DNA of 64,000 bases from Rotaria macrura (taxonomy: Eukaryota > Rotifera > Eurotatoria > Philodinida > Philodinidae): contig OENT01000544.1 of the NCBI GenBank assembly GCA_900239685.1, positions 1-64,000 on the forward strand. The letters run 5' to 3'. Made by a program: the position numbers and the translations under genes. Below the pieces are notes generated by a model. It was not told the DNA's origin. It ran no database searches and was given only the letters and a program-made list of their open reading frames with translations. This document shows, in pieces, positions 25,501 through 37,800 of this stretch. Every line of letters starts with the position of its first letter. The first letter of the stretch is position 1.

Positions 25501-28066
25501 ATTCATAGATGATTATTCTCCAGTTAACAAACCTGGAATTATTTGACAAATATAATCATCAAAAAGTTTCCTCTTAATATGAAATATGAGTACTGCTAAA
25601 TTTAATTGTACTCTATCAATAATTATATTTCGAGTGAAGCATTTTATTAGCCTAATCTATATGTGAAGTAGCGTGATGCTCTTTCTTTTTGGATGACTAA
25701 AAATAAGATTCATTTTCAGGATTTTCTCTCCAATATTTTATAACTTCGAACAATCTAATCATTTGCTTCATTGTACAATGATGTATCAGTTGTTCTTCTT
25801 GTAACGAAAGAAAATATTTCTATGAAATGAGAGTAGCTAATCCTAATGGGTCTCATTGATTATGATTGAATTCAGCTTTTCTCGGTCTTTTAATATTCTT
25901 TTTTTTCTCATTCTTAAGATTAAAGACGAGGGCTGATTCATAATCTCTCAGTGATATATATTCTAACTTTCGTTCTTAAGAAACTGACACATATACGAAT
26001 TGGTATTCATCATTAACATATTAATCACTATCATAGCATACGATATCGGTTGTCTAAAACTATTGGAAGAGATACGAGAAAGATTTAATTTCGTGTGCTT
26101 TTCTTAGTGACAAAGTAGAAGAACGAAAACATTGTTTAGGTTAAAGTCCGAGTTCGTTTTGTGGAGTTCATTTGAGAAGAGATACTTTTCACAATTTAAA
26201 TCTCTTGTATGACCTTCGAACAAACAACATCTGTAATAAGCATTGCACAAATCTAATCTCTGTACATAGAATATAAATTAGCTAGACTTAATCAAACCTA
26301 TGAAAAGTTCAGTGTCCTATGAACACGACCGGAAACTAATTGAAGGCATAGAAGAATTTTTAATTCGAAAAATATATCTAATATGAAAATGATACGATTC
26401 GATATAGTATAGGAATAATAAATTCCCATTATAATTTATACTATCTAGATAGAATAGGTTAACAGATACTTTCTCGAGCAACAGACTTCGTGAATGTCAG
26501 CTTTACTTTATCTGAATCAATACGTATTATTTTCACTGCTAGTAAACACATATATCACAGTACATACATGCATGACTCAGACCATGGAAGGACAATCTCT
26601 CGAAATGGTTCTGCTTGTGCAATCAATATAAGACTGTTGTTTTATATTAATTAGGAAAACAAACAATACCTCTTAAATAATTCGCTAAATAATTCAAGTT
26701 GAACATGACTAAAACATTTCCATGACAAAATAGTTTATAGGCCAATATGTATGATAGATATTCGTGATTAGAACAAAAACAATTCTAGAACGTCAATTGG
26801 ACATATTACGTCTGTTGTTTTCTTTTTATTCAAGATTAGACGAATAAGCATACGGAATTCTTAAAACTTACTCGCATAATTGATTTCTGAATGATTTAAA
26901 AAAAGAACATTTTCTCAAGAATAATTTTTAAAATCATTTTCACTTATGATTATAACATACGAACGCAATTTTCATCAATTGTGAAACGATCAGTCCATTT
27001 AATCAAACTCTACAGAAAATATCGTGGTATGTTTGTCATGAGAAAATAAAGTTTCTGTTCTTGCTTTTTATTTTTAATGTCAATAAAGCATCTGCAATCA
27101 TTCCAAGATGCCTAGTATTGTGATTGAGAAGAAAATAGTTTGTGGAGCAGCAATCTTTCATCAAATATCAACTTGTTCATTGCATGGTTTTCAAATACAC
27201 ATAGGCGGATATAATACGATGCAAACCAACTACTTAATGCCGAAGAAAAAAGTTATGTCGTGTAATGAAACGAGAAGGGAAATGTCATAGCCTGTTTACA
27301 AGCTTCCTTATCTTGGGGGAAATCATAATCGACAATACTCTCCGTCAAATTCAGTCATCTTTTGAAAAATAATTATGATAATTAGAGATATCATTAGGAT
27401 TTGATTCGTGTTCTTTTGTCGTCGTTAAATACTCCTAGACGATGTACTCTTCAGAAACAGCCGAAGCGGTGCTCTTTTTTCTATTATTCTATGATTATTG
27501 CGATTTTTTCTTTTCCACAATGAAAAACATATGTTCCCACTTTTGGTGGCATTCACATACATAGAAGAATCCTAATTAAAACGATATATATATATTGAAA
27601 TGAATATTTTGGAAAAATATTTTGAAAACGAACAAAAGCGATAAAAACTTGAAAGCTTAAAGGTTACATGACACTGGAAGGAGCACGAAAAACAACAAAA
27701 CATGTCTCAATGGATCTTATAACAAAGGGATTGCTTGTTTTTCCTCTAAAAATTGAACTCAAGGTTATTCAATGAATTCACATAATCTCCAAGTGAAACC
27801 TACACCGAAAAGAAACTCGAACAAACATATTTTCATTGGATTATGTCTTCCGAGAACAAAATCATAAACTGAATATTGAGATTCAAGCCATTGCCGTTAT
27901 TTTACTAATCTATTCGAATGATTTTATAGCATCGGTGTGATGATTTACGATCTCAATGAAGCCCAATTGAATTCTTTTGTCGTAAGTTAACCCATGTATA
28001 TCTTATCTTTATGACTTAATTATATGAAGAGAACAGTAAGCAGATGCATCGATTATTATCAAAGCG
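22572..28066. other. Intergenic, no gene seen
   Basis: About 5.5 kb of AT-rich DNA. It contains a TG microsatellite (about 22747-22762) and AT runs near 25422-25445 and 27583-27596. Frames at 24658-24927, 25050-25289, 25308-25508 and 27108-27290 were read: none shows a family motif or convincing splice partners. Confidence 0.5.
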
Positions 28067-28669
28067 ATGATCATGACGAACAGCGACTGCAATAAGCCGT
28101 TTGCAGCGAACGATTATAATAAAAAACAAAGAAAACGAAGCGTATTTGATATTGAACAAATTCGTCAGTTAGAACATGTTTTTGATCAAATAACACATTA
28201 TCCAGATTTATCACTTCGGCAACATCTTACTCTTATAACTAAGCTCCCAGATAAAAAAATTCAAGTTCGAACGAAACATTCCTCTTGAATGCGTAGAAAA
28301 GATTCATTTTATGTTTTGAATTCAGATATGGTTTCAAAATCGTCGTGCTAAGTGGCGTAAACAGCATCAACTAGTTCAATTTGGTGGATTACATGAATTA
28401 GCAGTTGATGGACAGCTTAGTTTTGTTCCAGCACCGAAACCGAATTTCGTTCTACCCTCATCATCCATGACTATGGGCAATGTATATTCTTTCTTCAGCC
28501 TGTTATTAAAATAGTTCATTTTTTGATTATCTAGAATACATCAATGGAACAACTTGAACAGTTTTTCTATTGGGCATTTCAAACGACTCTAGCGAAAGCC
28601 AATGACAGCCTTCAACCAATCTCTCCTAAACAAAGGTACATACATCTACAGTCATATTTGAAAGAGTGA
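28067..28669 (+). CDS. Paired-like (PRD-class) homeobox protein, possibly ISX-like
   Basis: Transcription factor of the homeodomain family. Three coding exons: 28067-28264, 28326-28481 and 28535-28669 (introns of 61 and 53 bp), giving 162 residues. The homeodomain covers roughly residues 20-78. Helix 1 reads FDIEQIRQLEHVF, then HYPDLSLRQHL, then LPDKKIQ at the exon 1 end. Exon 2 supplies IWFQNRRAKWRKQ, with W48, F49, Q50, N51 and R53 all present. Gln at position 50 and the YPD(x)SLR-type loop point to the paired-like class. The KWRKQ plus a Gly/Leu-rich following segment recalls intestine-specific homeobox (ISX), but that is a guess. An intron inside helix 3 (between residues 46 and 47) is typical of PRD-class genes. 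The last exon could instead be spliced at AG|GTACAT (28636), which would give a different C-terminus. No paired box is seen. Confidence 0.85.
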
Positions 28670-28763
28670 CACTATTTGTTCCTCTTTTTCATGGTTGACT
28701 ACTCACGAGTGAAACACAAGTTAACATATCATTTTGATAGTACATATTTATTTGCTAGGAACG

Positions 28764-28949
28764 ATGCGAATTTTTCTTCTCAATCTATTCACAATTTTAT
28801 TTCTTCTCACAATAATGGCAGTTGATTGCGATGGAAGATCCGTGAAAAACTTGGACCAACAAAAGAGAGAAGAAGAAATTTTAAACTTCATCTGTGGAGA
28901 AAATCGAATGTATTGTAAACGTACTTTTCAAAATTTATTTTTTCAATAA
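28764..28949 (+). CDS. Small secreted peptide, two cysteines, unknown
   Basis: A 61-residue frame, not recognised as any family. It starts MRIFLLNLFTILFLLTIMAV, a textbook signal peptide with a positively charged start, a long hydrophobic core and a likely cleavage near CDG. The remaining ~37 residues are charged, contain a KR pair (possible prohormone cleavage) and end with CGENRMYCKR followed by a hydrophobic tail; the two cysteines (C...C, 7 apart) could form a small disulfide loop. An in-frame upstream ATG at 28734 exists, but its start would mask the signal peptide. A TTTGCTAG acceptor-like site lies just upstream of 28764 and could be a splice or trans-splice site. The stop lies within AATAAA. 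Neuropeptide- or toxin-like size, but function unknown; could also be chance. Confidence 0.45.
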   Translation: MRIFLLNLFTILFLLTIMAVDCDGRSVKNLDQQKREEEILNFICGENRMYCKRTFQNLFFQ

Positions 28950-29088
28950 AGAAATATTTTTATTTGAAGAGTCTCTTGTTTTCTTTAGTAATCATTTCGA
29001 TCGTTTTCATTTATTTCGTCTAGTTTATTTCAAAAGAAAAAGAACTTCGTTCAATCTACATATTTGTTTTGAGTTTTTCTTCTTGTAT

Positions 29089-29607
29089 TTATTTCTCTGT
29101 ACTTTTTTTATTCGCTTGATATCTAAGATACATATTACCAAGTGTTTTAACAAATGTATTCAATGCCATAACCCAAATTACTAATGGAAAACGGAAAAAT
29201 GCAAAATTAAATAATGGAACGGATTCATGTCGGTGACCTTTTAGTGTTAAAATAATCATAATTAACACACATCCAGCATTGATTATCATTTGAACAGAAT
29301 TTAATAAAGATTTTTGTTTCATTTCAACTTTATTTCTTTCATCTTTAAGTCTTTCAATAAGTGAATTACATTGTCGTTCTTTCCGAGTGTAAGCAGCAAA
29401 TTGATCTTGTTGAGACAGTGCTTTTAATTCGGCTGTGGTAGATTTAAGTTCATTCGTAAGTAGTTCAATTGTCGTTAATGGGGAATTATATTTATTCCAT
29501 ATCCATAAGCATAACGACGATGCTTGTACGCGAAGACATATGATCAAACTGGTAACGAGAAATAATGGCCAGTTGACCGATGGTATTGATGACGTATCTA
29601 ACGACAT
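29089..29607 (-). CDS. GET1: WRB/GET1 family, tail-anchored protein insertion receptor
   Basis: Subunit of the ER-membrane receptor (WRB-CAML; Get1-Get2 in yeast) that takes tail-anchored proteins from the TRC40/Get3 ATPase and inserts them. Uninterrupted frame of 172 residues, against 174 in human WRB. Layout: an N-terminal membrane helix (about 13-36), then a long charged coiled coil (about 40-100) with the diagnostic pattern LKSTTAELKALSQQDQFAAY and KERQCNSLIERL (compare 'DEFARYARLERK' in the human protein), then two C-terminal membrane segments (about 104-122 and 135-160). In Get1 the coiled coil contacts Get3. It is single-exon, unusual here where other genes are split. It lies 375 bp downstream of, and on the same strand as, the V-ATPase subunit gene. 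The stop is contained in an AATAAA. Confidence 0.85.
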   Translation of the reverse strand: MSLDTSSIPSVNWPLFLVTSLIICLRVQASSLCLWIWNKYNSPLTTIELLTNELKSTTAELKALSQQDQFAAYTRKERQCNSLIERLKDERNKVEMKQKSLLNSVQMIINAGCVLIMIILTLKGHRHESVPLFNFAFFRFPLVIWVMALNTFVKTLGNMYLRYQANKKSTEK

Positions 29608-29982
29608 TAATCTATAAATAAGAACGTGATGTGATGATCATGATCATTCTATTCGAAATTGAGCATTGATGAATCGCTTCTTATTCGATTTCTATTTTCT
29701 CTTAAACGAATCTAAAATTATGTTTTTTGATACAGATGAGAATCTCGAATCGATCAGTTAAACAACAGTAAGTTTTTGTCTCGTTTGATTTTAATTTTCA
29801 TCGACAATAGAAAAAAACATATTCTCATTCATTCAAATGGAAAAAAAATCATAAAATAAGAAAATCGTCAGACATTAATGTATATATATGTATTGTTTAT
29901 CTATCGAAATAAATAAAAAGACAATAAAATGGAATAGACGACAACATAAATGCAAAAAAATCATAAACTATTCTTGTATTGT

Positions 29983-30640
29983 TTATTTGAAATCTTCGAT
30001 ACTGAACATACCCTAAAGAAAAATGCATTCGGATAATTGATTTTAATAAATTCTCAATGAAAAACTTACACGCGCTCGTCGTAAAATAGAATCTTTACTA
30101 GGATCATAGGGGTGTTCTTTACTTGGAATTTCTAATATTGCAGGTAGAGATTTATCATGACCGTCAACCGTTCCACGAATCATTTCAGCAATCTTTCAAA
30201 TAAGACCAATAGATAAAAACATTGTTTTTTCTGACAAAATAAAAACTTCAGTTTATCTCACATATTGACTAATCAGAATAATGCCAATATCATCACGATT
30301 AAGAAAACTTCGAAATGTTTCGTCGATATCCGATGTTTTTGTATCTATTCATAAGAAATTACATTCATGATCTTTTCTCCTTTCACATATAAAACTTACT
30401 TTTATCAACAATTAGAAAATTGGGTTTACGTGTTTTAGCATGTAATTCACCAATACCACCAAGTAAGAAACCTGTTACTGTATCCTTATTACGAGCACAA
30501 AAATAAGAAGCAGTAAGGAAAAACAAGGATGAAAACATTTAACTGACTTCGTCGCCAATCACAGCCATTATTTTACTCTTTCCAGTGAAAAGCGATGAAC
30601 CACCGGTGCCACCAGTAGAAGGAGCATTGCCACTAGCCAT
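29983..30640 (-). CDS. ATP6V1F: V-type proton ATPase subunit F (V1 sector)
   Basis: Subunit F of the V1 sector, part of the central stalk rotor coupling ATP hydrolysis to proton pumping in lysosomes, endosomes and plasma membranes. Five exons on the minus strand: 30548-30640, 30400-30484, 30262-30344, 30070-30192 and 29983-30012. They total 414 nt, i.e. 137 residues (human subunit F has 119; the extra ~18 are a Gly/Ser/Thr-rich N-terminus). Signature segments in order: [84 protein letters not shown]. All introns are GT-AG and 57-77 bp or slightly longer. The last exon is only 30 nt. The stop overlaps AATAAA. Exons are hand-assembled, but the match is unmistakable. Confidence 0.95.
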
Positions 30641-31844
30641 TATAGTTTGAACAATTAAATAATAGAATCTTAAATTAATTTTGAAAAAACGATTCTACTT
30701 ATAATAAATCAAAATCAAAATTTAGAAAACAAAACCCGCTGAGAGAAAGTTTTTTTCGACTCTATTTAGAGTGACTAAGCATACTGATACATTTTTGCCA
30801 TATATCGCAGATTCGCTGAACAAAAATGTACAATAATAAAATCCTTTAAAAAGATCTTTGATAAGAAACCAAATAGAAATGATAATGCTAGTTTTTCATT
30901 GGATGAATGATGCCTAGTGATAAAAAAGAATGATAAGCGTAAAAAGCATAATACGTCAGCTCTTTTTTCTTTTTTTGTAATGAAAGAACAACTCAATGAT
31001 AGAGAAAACACTGCGCAAAGTAATCTAATATAATGAAATAAATTATATTGATTAATAATTCTCAACAAAAACACGTATCAACCTATTAGCAAAAAGATAA
31101 TATTTGTTTTATTTAAAAGAATTTTGATATGCTCTAAACGTCAGCACATGCAAATGTTTCATAAATATTACTTGTATTTATTAGTAAGAGACTAAGCATT
31201 TGAAAAAAATGAAGACAATCATTATCATTGGTGACTGATCATCATTGTTTGCCACGTATAGAAAAAAATCTTTATATATATTTTGTTTTCTTTTTTCCTT
31301 GTTTTCTTTTGAGGGTTTCAAATGAATGTTCTAACATTGGCAAGAAATCTTAACCAATAGAAATATTTGTCAATGAATTTTTTCGATTCATTGTTGCTCT
31401 CTTTCTGTTGTTTTTCTTGTTTGATACTTAATTGCAGGGATCATCTACTTTTACAAACGTATTTATCAAGCATCTCGTGCACATTGTTTGAACTCGAATT
31501 TAACTTCAAAACCCTGCTATTTATTCTTTGATACACTGCTTGAAGTACATCGTATACTAATTAAGTGTGACGGTGTAATATACTACAATAGAATATGAAA
31601 ATGTTTTCCTGTTCATTATGTTAGATATCCATGTATCGTGCATTTTTCAAACTGCATATTTTTTTAAAAGTAATCCATTATTTATCGATTTGTGTATTTG
31701 TATTCTTGCATAAATTCTATTTTCTTTTTAATTTCTTCATCATCATTAGAATCGTGTTCTTGATTTATCGTATTCATATGGATTTTTCGTTGCCGATCAT
31801 TCACTCTATGTAATTTTAATTTGCTTTGGTGTATTTCTTCTCAG
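30641..31844 (+). other. Divergent promoter zone of V-ATPase F and SCAP; missing SCAP first exon(s)
   Basis: The two genes are transcribed away from each other, so this 1.2 kb should hold both promoters and the first SCAP coding exon(s). I could not identify the latter. A possible acceptor at 31437 (TTGCAG) starts a frame open to about 31590, and a hydrophobic frame starts at 31631 (MYRAFFKLHIFLK), but neither aligns convincingly with the N-terminal helix of SCAP. Confidence 0.4.
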
Positions 31845-34800
31845 TTTGTAAGAGACAACCGATGCCCTATTTTTACTACAGATGATTTACTTGTGTATAG
31901 ATTTCAAATAACAACCAATGTTCCACCACCTGGTAGTACATTAGAAATATTTGCAGAATCTTCACGATCATTTCAACCAGTTCGTGCTCGACTAGAACTA
32001 AACACAAGTGATCAACTACACGATAAACAACCCGATAAACCATTATGGGTAAAGGTTCAACTATTTTGAATTCGATTTTGTTAAAATTAATGATTTCTTG
32101 TTTTCCTATCAAGTATTCTGGTTATCCGCTTACCTATGTTCAACATATTGTTATACGATGTTCAACATTGACGTCTCGTTCATCGTGTCTTTTACGTGCA
32201 CGTGATATTCGTGATCGTCTTTTTGGTGATCCACAATTCGATACGAATTGTCTGAGAGTGGGTGAACCGATAAATGCTCAACAAATGACTCCATATCTAC
32301 CATCGTTCGGTTGTCTGTTTCTATCTCCATTGAATCTTTGGTCAAACGATGTATTAAATATGAAGGATAATGAAGATGAAATATTTGAAACAATTCCGTC
32401 GTTATCAAAACGTTATACTGACATCATATTTGGAATTCCACAAGAATATTTCTCATCGAATAAACCGTTAACATATGCAATAACATTGCTATTAAATAAT
32501 GCATCCAGTGAATATCGACAAATTTTAAAGAAACGATTATTTGCATTAGATGACCAAAAACAATCGCAACAAGACGATATAATACATATTTATTTTTCAA
32601 GAAAATCTCTTCTGTATTATTTACCGTTGGTTCTTATTTATATCGTTGTTTTTCTTTACATTTATTATTCAGTCAGTATGTATGAAATCGACATTTTCAT
32701 AGTTATCTAAGCGTAATTATTAGAAGTAAGAGAAAAAAAGAGGGGAAATGCTTAGAAAACTTAGCAAACATACAAAACGGCTAACGCTCAACCAGCATGG
32801 CTGAAGTTGAGCGCTCCAATTTTCGGAGAGGAAACAACAGATCTTAATCATTTAAGGTTTTGTAGATTCTGCGTTGATCTATCTCGTTTGTTTTTAATAA
32901 TTACGAAACTAAATGATGGTTGCCAGCTAAAATTCATTTTTTTCATGTAAAAGTAGCTTGAAAAGGCTCTTTTTCTCTTATCGTATTTCATTAAGAGAAA
33001 CATTTTTAACAATTAAAATAGTACTGATAGCTTGGAATACAAATAAACATTGTTACTTCCATATCGTAAGTGATATTTCCAAATACGAAACAAAACTTTA
33101 GATCTGTGTATATCGTCTTAAAAATGAATGTCTGTGCGTTACTTAATGTTTTGTCAATAGTTCACTCAGTTTTCAAGCTGTGAATGTTTTCTCTTGACCA
33201 GAAGATAGCCTTATCTTTCACCTATAAAACTACATCTCTCCAAATTTATGAATATGGAGTAGTTGGCAGGATTAATCCCTCCTTCTGTATTCCCCAAAAA
33301 ACGAGGGCCGTTTTTGTCTGTGTCTTACCGACTAGTGTTTTCCTCTTAAAATCCAAGTAACAAAATAGTTGAGGCTGAAATTTTCAAGTATGATAGAATT
33401 AGTTTATTTACATATTTCTTAACAATTACAAGTCTTTCCCTTCTTTCATTCTGTAGATATAGTCGTTCGAAGTTGAAAAAACGTCTGTGCGTTACCTACG
33501 TTTTGCATGCAAAGACGAATATTGACACACACAGCTAAAGACAATATTCGATGTACAAGAAAAAAAATTTCATAGACTCTCATTTGAACAATTTTACTAT
33601 TCAATTAAATACTATACAGAAGTATGAAATTTCATTTTCTAGTACAGACTAAAACGAAATAACAAAGTTCTTCTTCCGAATCTTATCAATAAACGAGCAA
33701 TTCTAATTTTTAACTGATTTGTCATCATCATTCAAACGAACGATTGATACTACAGCTTTGAAAACGCCTCGACCTTCATTGTGAAATTTCATGGACGTCT
33801 CTGTTTACCTTGTTTTTAATTTCTACATACATCTCGATGACGTTTTTTTCTAATTTGAAATATGTTAAACTTTAAAGAAAACAGAAAACTTTTGAGAATC
33901 ATTATGAATATCTGCATTAACTAAGAGATCGATTTTGTCAAGTTACAATGCCAAACTTAAATCATACGATTTCTTATCTATTCCTAAGTCAATAGAACAT
34001 TGAATTAGTTCGTCAGTTTGAGTCAAACCAAATATTATGCTGCAAAAGTCTTCGTGTTCATTTCGAAGTGGGATTCTTGTTTGTTATTTATGATATTTTA
34101 AGTTTTCAAGATCTTTATAAAAGTGTTTTTTTTCTCTTACATCTTAAGGTCAGTTCGAATGTGTAAAATCAAAGTGGGGTCTGGCATTAGCAGCAACAGT
34201 ACAAATCGTTGTGTCTCTATTAATATCATTAGCATTATCATCATTGTTTCATATGACACCACGTCTTGATGGCGGCGAAGTATTTCCATATTTAGTTATA
34301 TTTATTGGTTTGGAAAATTTAGTCGTATTAACCCGTGCCGTAACATCATCACAAGCACAAAAACAACACGATGATATACGTGAACGTGTTGCACATGCAC
34401 TTCGTGCGGAATCGTGGACGATTACAAAGCATTTATTTTATGAATTAGTTATTGTTACGATTGGTTTCATAACGTATGTTCCAACAGTTCGGGAATTTTG
34501 CCAATTGGCATTAATTGGCATATTAATTGATTTTTTAATGCAAATCAATTTTTGGCTAGCCGTGCTAAGTATTGATATTCGAAGATTTACGGTTGGTGTT
34601 GGAAAAAAGAAGAGTAGAAATTTAGAACAAGAAAAAAAAGAAATAAAACTATCCTTACCTATGAGAATGCCATACGTAACAAATCGACGACAGCAGCAAC
34701 AACAATCACAATGGGCTCGTTATAGAGTTTTACAACGTGGAAGCATGTTTGCCGTTCTTGTCTGGGTTATTCTCATCTTTTATAAGTCATGCTTGATTGT

Positions 34801-37800
34801 TGATTTACTTCATAAAAATGGTAAGATTCATTCATTTTCGTCTTTGATTACATGACGATGAAAAATCTCGTTTTCTTTTCTCAAGTACAAATAAATCGTG
34901 AACAAATCAAAGATTTTGTTCCAGAGAAAATGCTCAATGAACACTATGGTTCATCTCTTTCCAATCAATATGAGCTGCATAGTAATTTAGAAGATCAATT
35001 AATGAATAATGTATCTTTACCGAATTATGAATGGCAAACACTTTTGTCATATGATCATTGGTCAACTCTATTTTCCTTTTATAATATTTCCTATGATAAT
35101 CGTTATTTAACTATAATGCCATCGATATATTTACCGATTATTTCATCACAAGATCAACGATTAGATATGACAACAAAAGCTTCTCAATATAAAGTAAATA
35201 TTTGCGTTTTTCAATAAATTAGATTTGATTCGAATAGTGTTTGAATTCTAATCGAAAGAAATTCCATCAGCTTTTATTCCGTGTTCGCTTTACATGAACT
35301 TTGTGTTCGACTTCAGATTGGCCTTTAAGAAAAGCTATCTTTAACTGGATAATCTACTCTGTAGTATTGAACAAGACGGTATACTGCTAAGGGTATGGAG
35401 ATCGCCTTTTCATCGGAAATGACAATCTCACACCACATATTCATATTGAATACATTCTCTTTCATTCATACGTACCCTCCTCTCTGTCGTCTCAGGTAAT
35501 GTTTTTCAGTAAGATAGATGCTGTCCTGTTAAACGTAGCCACTGAATTGAGTCTCTGACAACAAACTCAAGAATAATAGTTTTATAATTTAATTTAATTT
35601 GTCATGTTAGCGTGATTTGTTTAAAGTTGATGTCCTACTTTTGAAAGCGTGAATGTCTATAGAAATTCGAATAGTTTGTTTTTGCAATATTTGTTCATGT
35701 CGATGTATAACAAGAAGAAAATGAATTTTCAAATTATATTCGATGTGTTTTCTCAGGCAACACTTGTCGATCTAGTTTTCAAAGATTTCTCGATTGTTTC
35801 ACATAGTTTAAAGCTAATTTCATTAGTTTTGATCTACTTCTCGAAAAAAGGTAATATTTGTTCTTTTGCTGATATTCGTAGTTCTTCAGATTTTTTACAG
35901 GAAGTTTTTCATCAGAAGTAGAGACTTTAAATATTGGAAAATTCAGATTTATCGTTCAAGAAAAAAGGTAAATCTTTGCCATTGAATTAAGAGAACATAG
36001 ATTAAACATCTACAAACATCCTTTTCTATGGTTCATAGTAGAATAGAATTTAAATGACTCAATATTTTTAGACCGAAAGTATCATCATGAGATACTCACT
36101 TGTTAGTGCATATTCAATAAAAGTTTAAAATGGAACTCTTAATCTTAAGTAAAGATAGTTTTTTGTTTAGTAATGTGAAGGATTGCGGAAGAGAAACTTT
36201 TTCATGCAAGTAAATTTAAAAACATTAACATAAAATTCATCGTACTGAGTATATCAGTATTCTAAAAATGATTTTAACAAAAGAAAAACTCAACATGTCG
36301 ATCATGTATTATGATTGAGTGAATTGTTTGTGTGATGCATCAGTTTCTCTAACAAATGAATATCGATAATAGACAAAAATATGTCAAGAAATTCGAAGGT
36401 AACTCTTCATTCTAGAAGATTTATAACAGACAAAAAATCTAGTTGAGAAATACTCAAAATAACTATTAATTAGTCACCTAATCAATTTCATTGCAAGTCG
36501 TTTTAGGTTCTTCATGAATAGTACCGCCTGAATCGATACATTTTATCGATAAATATTAAATATATTTAGATTAGAGATAAACTGACAAATGATTCATACT
36601 TCAAGAAATAGTACACATGAAAGCTTAACAGTGTAGATAATGAATATCTGCATAGAAAACAAAAGAGCAAACATATACATTTGTCATCTATGCAACTAGA
36701 CACGACTTGTATGACTTTTTATTAATTTATTGTTCGTGATCAAAGAAATATTTCACTCTTGATTACCGAAACAGTCAATATGATATTGATTAACCTTGCT
36801 TTTATGCTGGAAAGCTATTTCCTCGTCAATATCGATTTGACTGCGTTTTCAATTCGAAGTGACGAAGATTTATGGTTTTGATCGTGAACACACTTCGATG
36901 ACAAAATGAAACATCAATTCAATTTTTAACAGAAACAAAACTAGTCTCTGTTTGTCTGTGTCCTATCCTTGACATGATTCTCATTTAGAATGCATCCCAA
37001 CTATGTTTCATAACAACTAACGCGTGCTATGACTCTCGAAGCATCTCAGTTTAGTATAACATTGTAACAGAAGATAGATATGCATAGTAACAATCGTGCA
37101 AATGAGAAAGAAACAACAACTCTATTGAGTCATTCGAAATGTACCGAAAAGCACGACAACAAACATACAGATTACTCATACCCGTATTTAATTTGTTATT
37201 TAATTTTTGAATTTCGCAATGATATTAATTGCTGAGAAAATAAATTTTATTCAAAATGTATCATTTAATGATAGAAACTATAAAAATCTACGAGGATCAT
37301 TAATGAAAGTATTGAATTCCCATATGACCAACTTATAAATTCTAGAACACGATTAGTATCGTGTCACATAACTTAATAGTAAACATCAACTCCTCCGACA
37401 TGGTCGCTTCTTTCCTATTAGTTCTGGTCGGAAAATAATTATCTCAGAGGTAATTTGTATCATATGTAGAAGAAATTCTTCAATATGCGTTCGCTCGGTC
37501 AATTAAATCGATAATTAAAAGTATTGTTTTGATCGATGCTACTGAATTATGTTTTGTGTGAATAATTCATATAATGATTCATATACAATCATAGAATACT
37601 AAACGGCAATATTGAGTGTCAATGGTATTACCAGTTACTTCTCCTGGTGTGTCCCCATTGTCAGGGTGACCGAAACCAGGCAGAAAACAGATCTCTCATA
37701 TGTGTTTATTTCTAATGAATAAATTAATGTAGCTGGAGCCAATGGCACTTATCAATATATCTATGTATATCTAGACTTCACATCGGCCATTGCTTGATGC

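Noticed and set aside
27935-28062. Upstream exon for the homeobox gene (MIYDLNEAQLNSFV, then GTAAGT)
   Set aside because: No acceptor joins it in frame with the homeodomain exon without a stop.
31437-31813. Candidate first exons of SCAP
   Set aside because: Open frames near an acceptor and a hydrophobic frame at 31631 do not align with the SCAP N-terminal helix, so the CDS start was left open.
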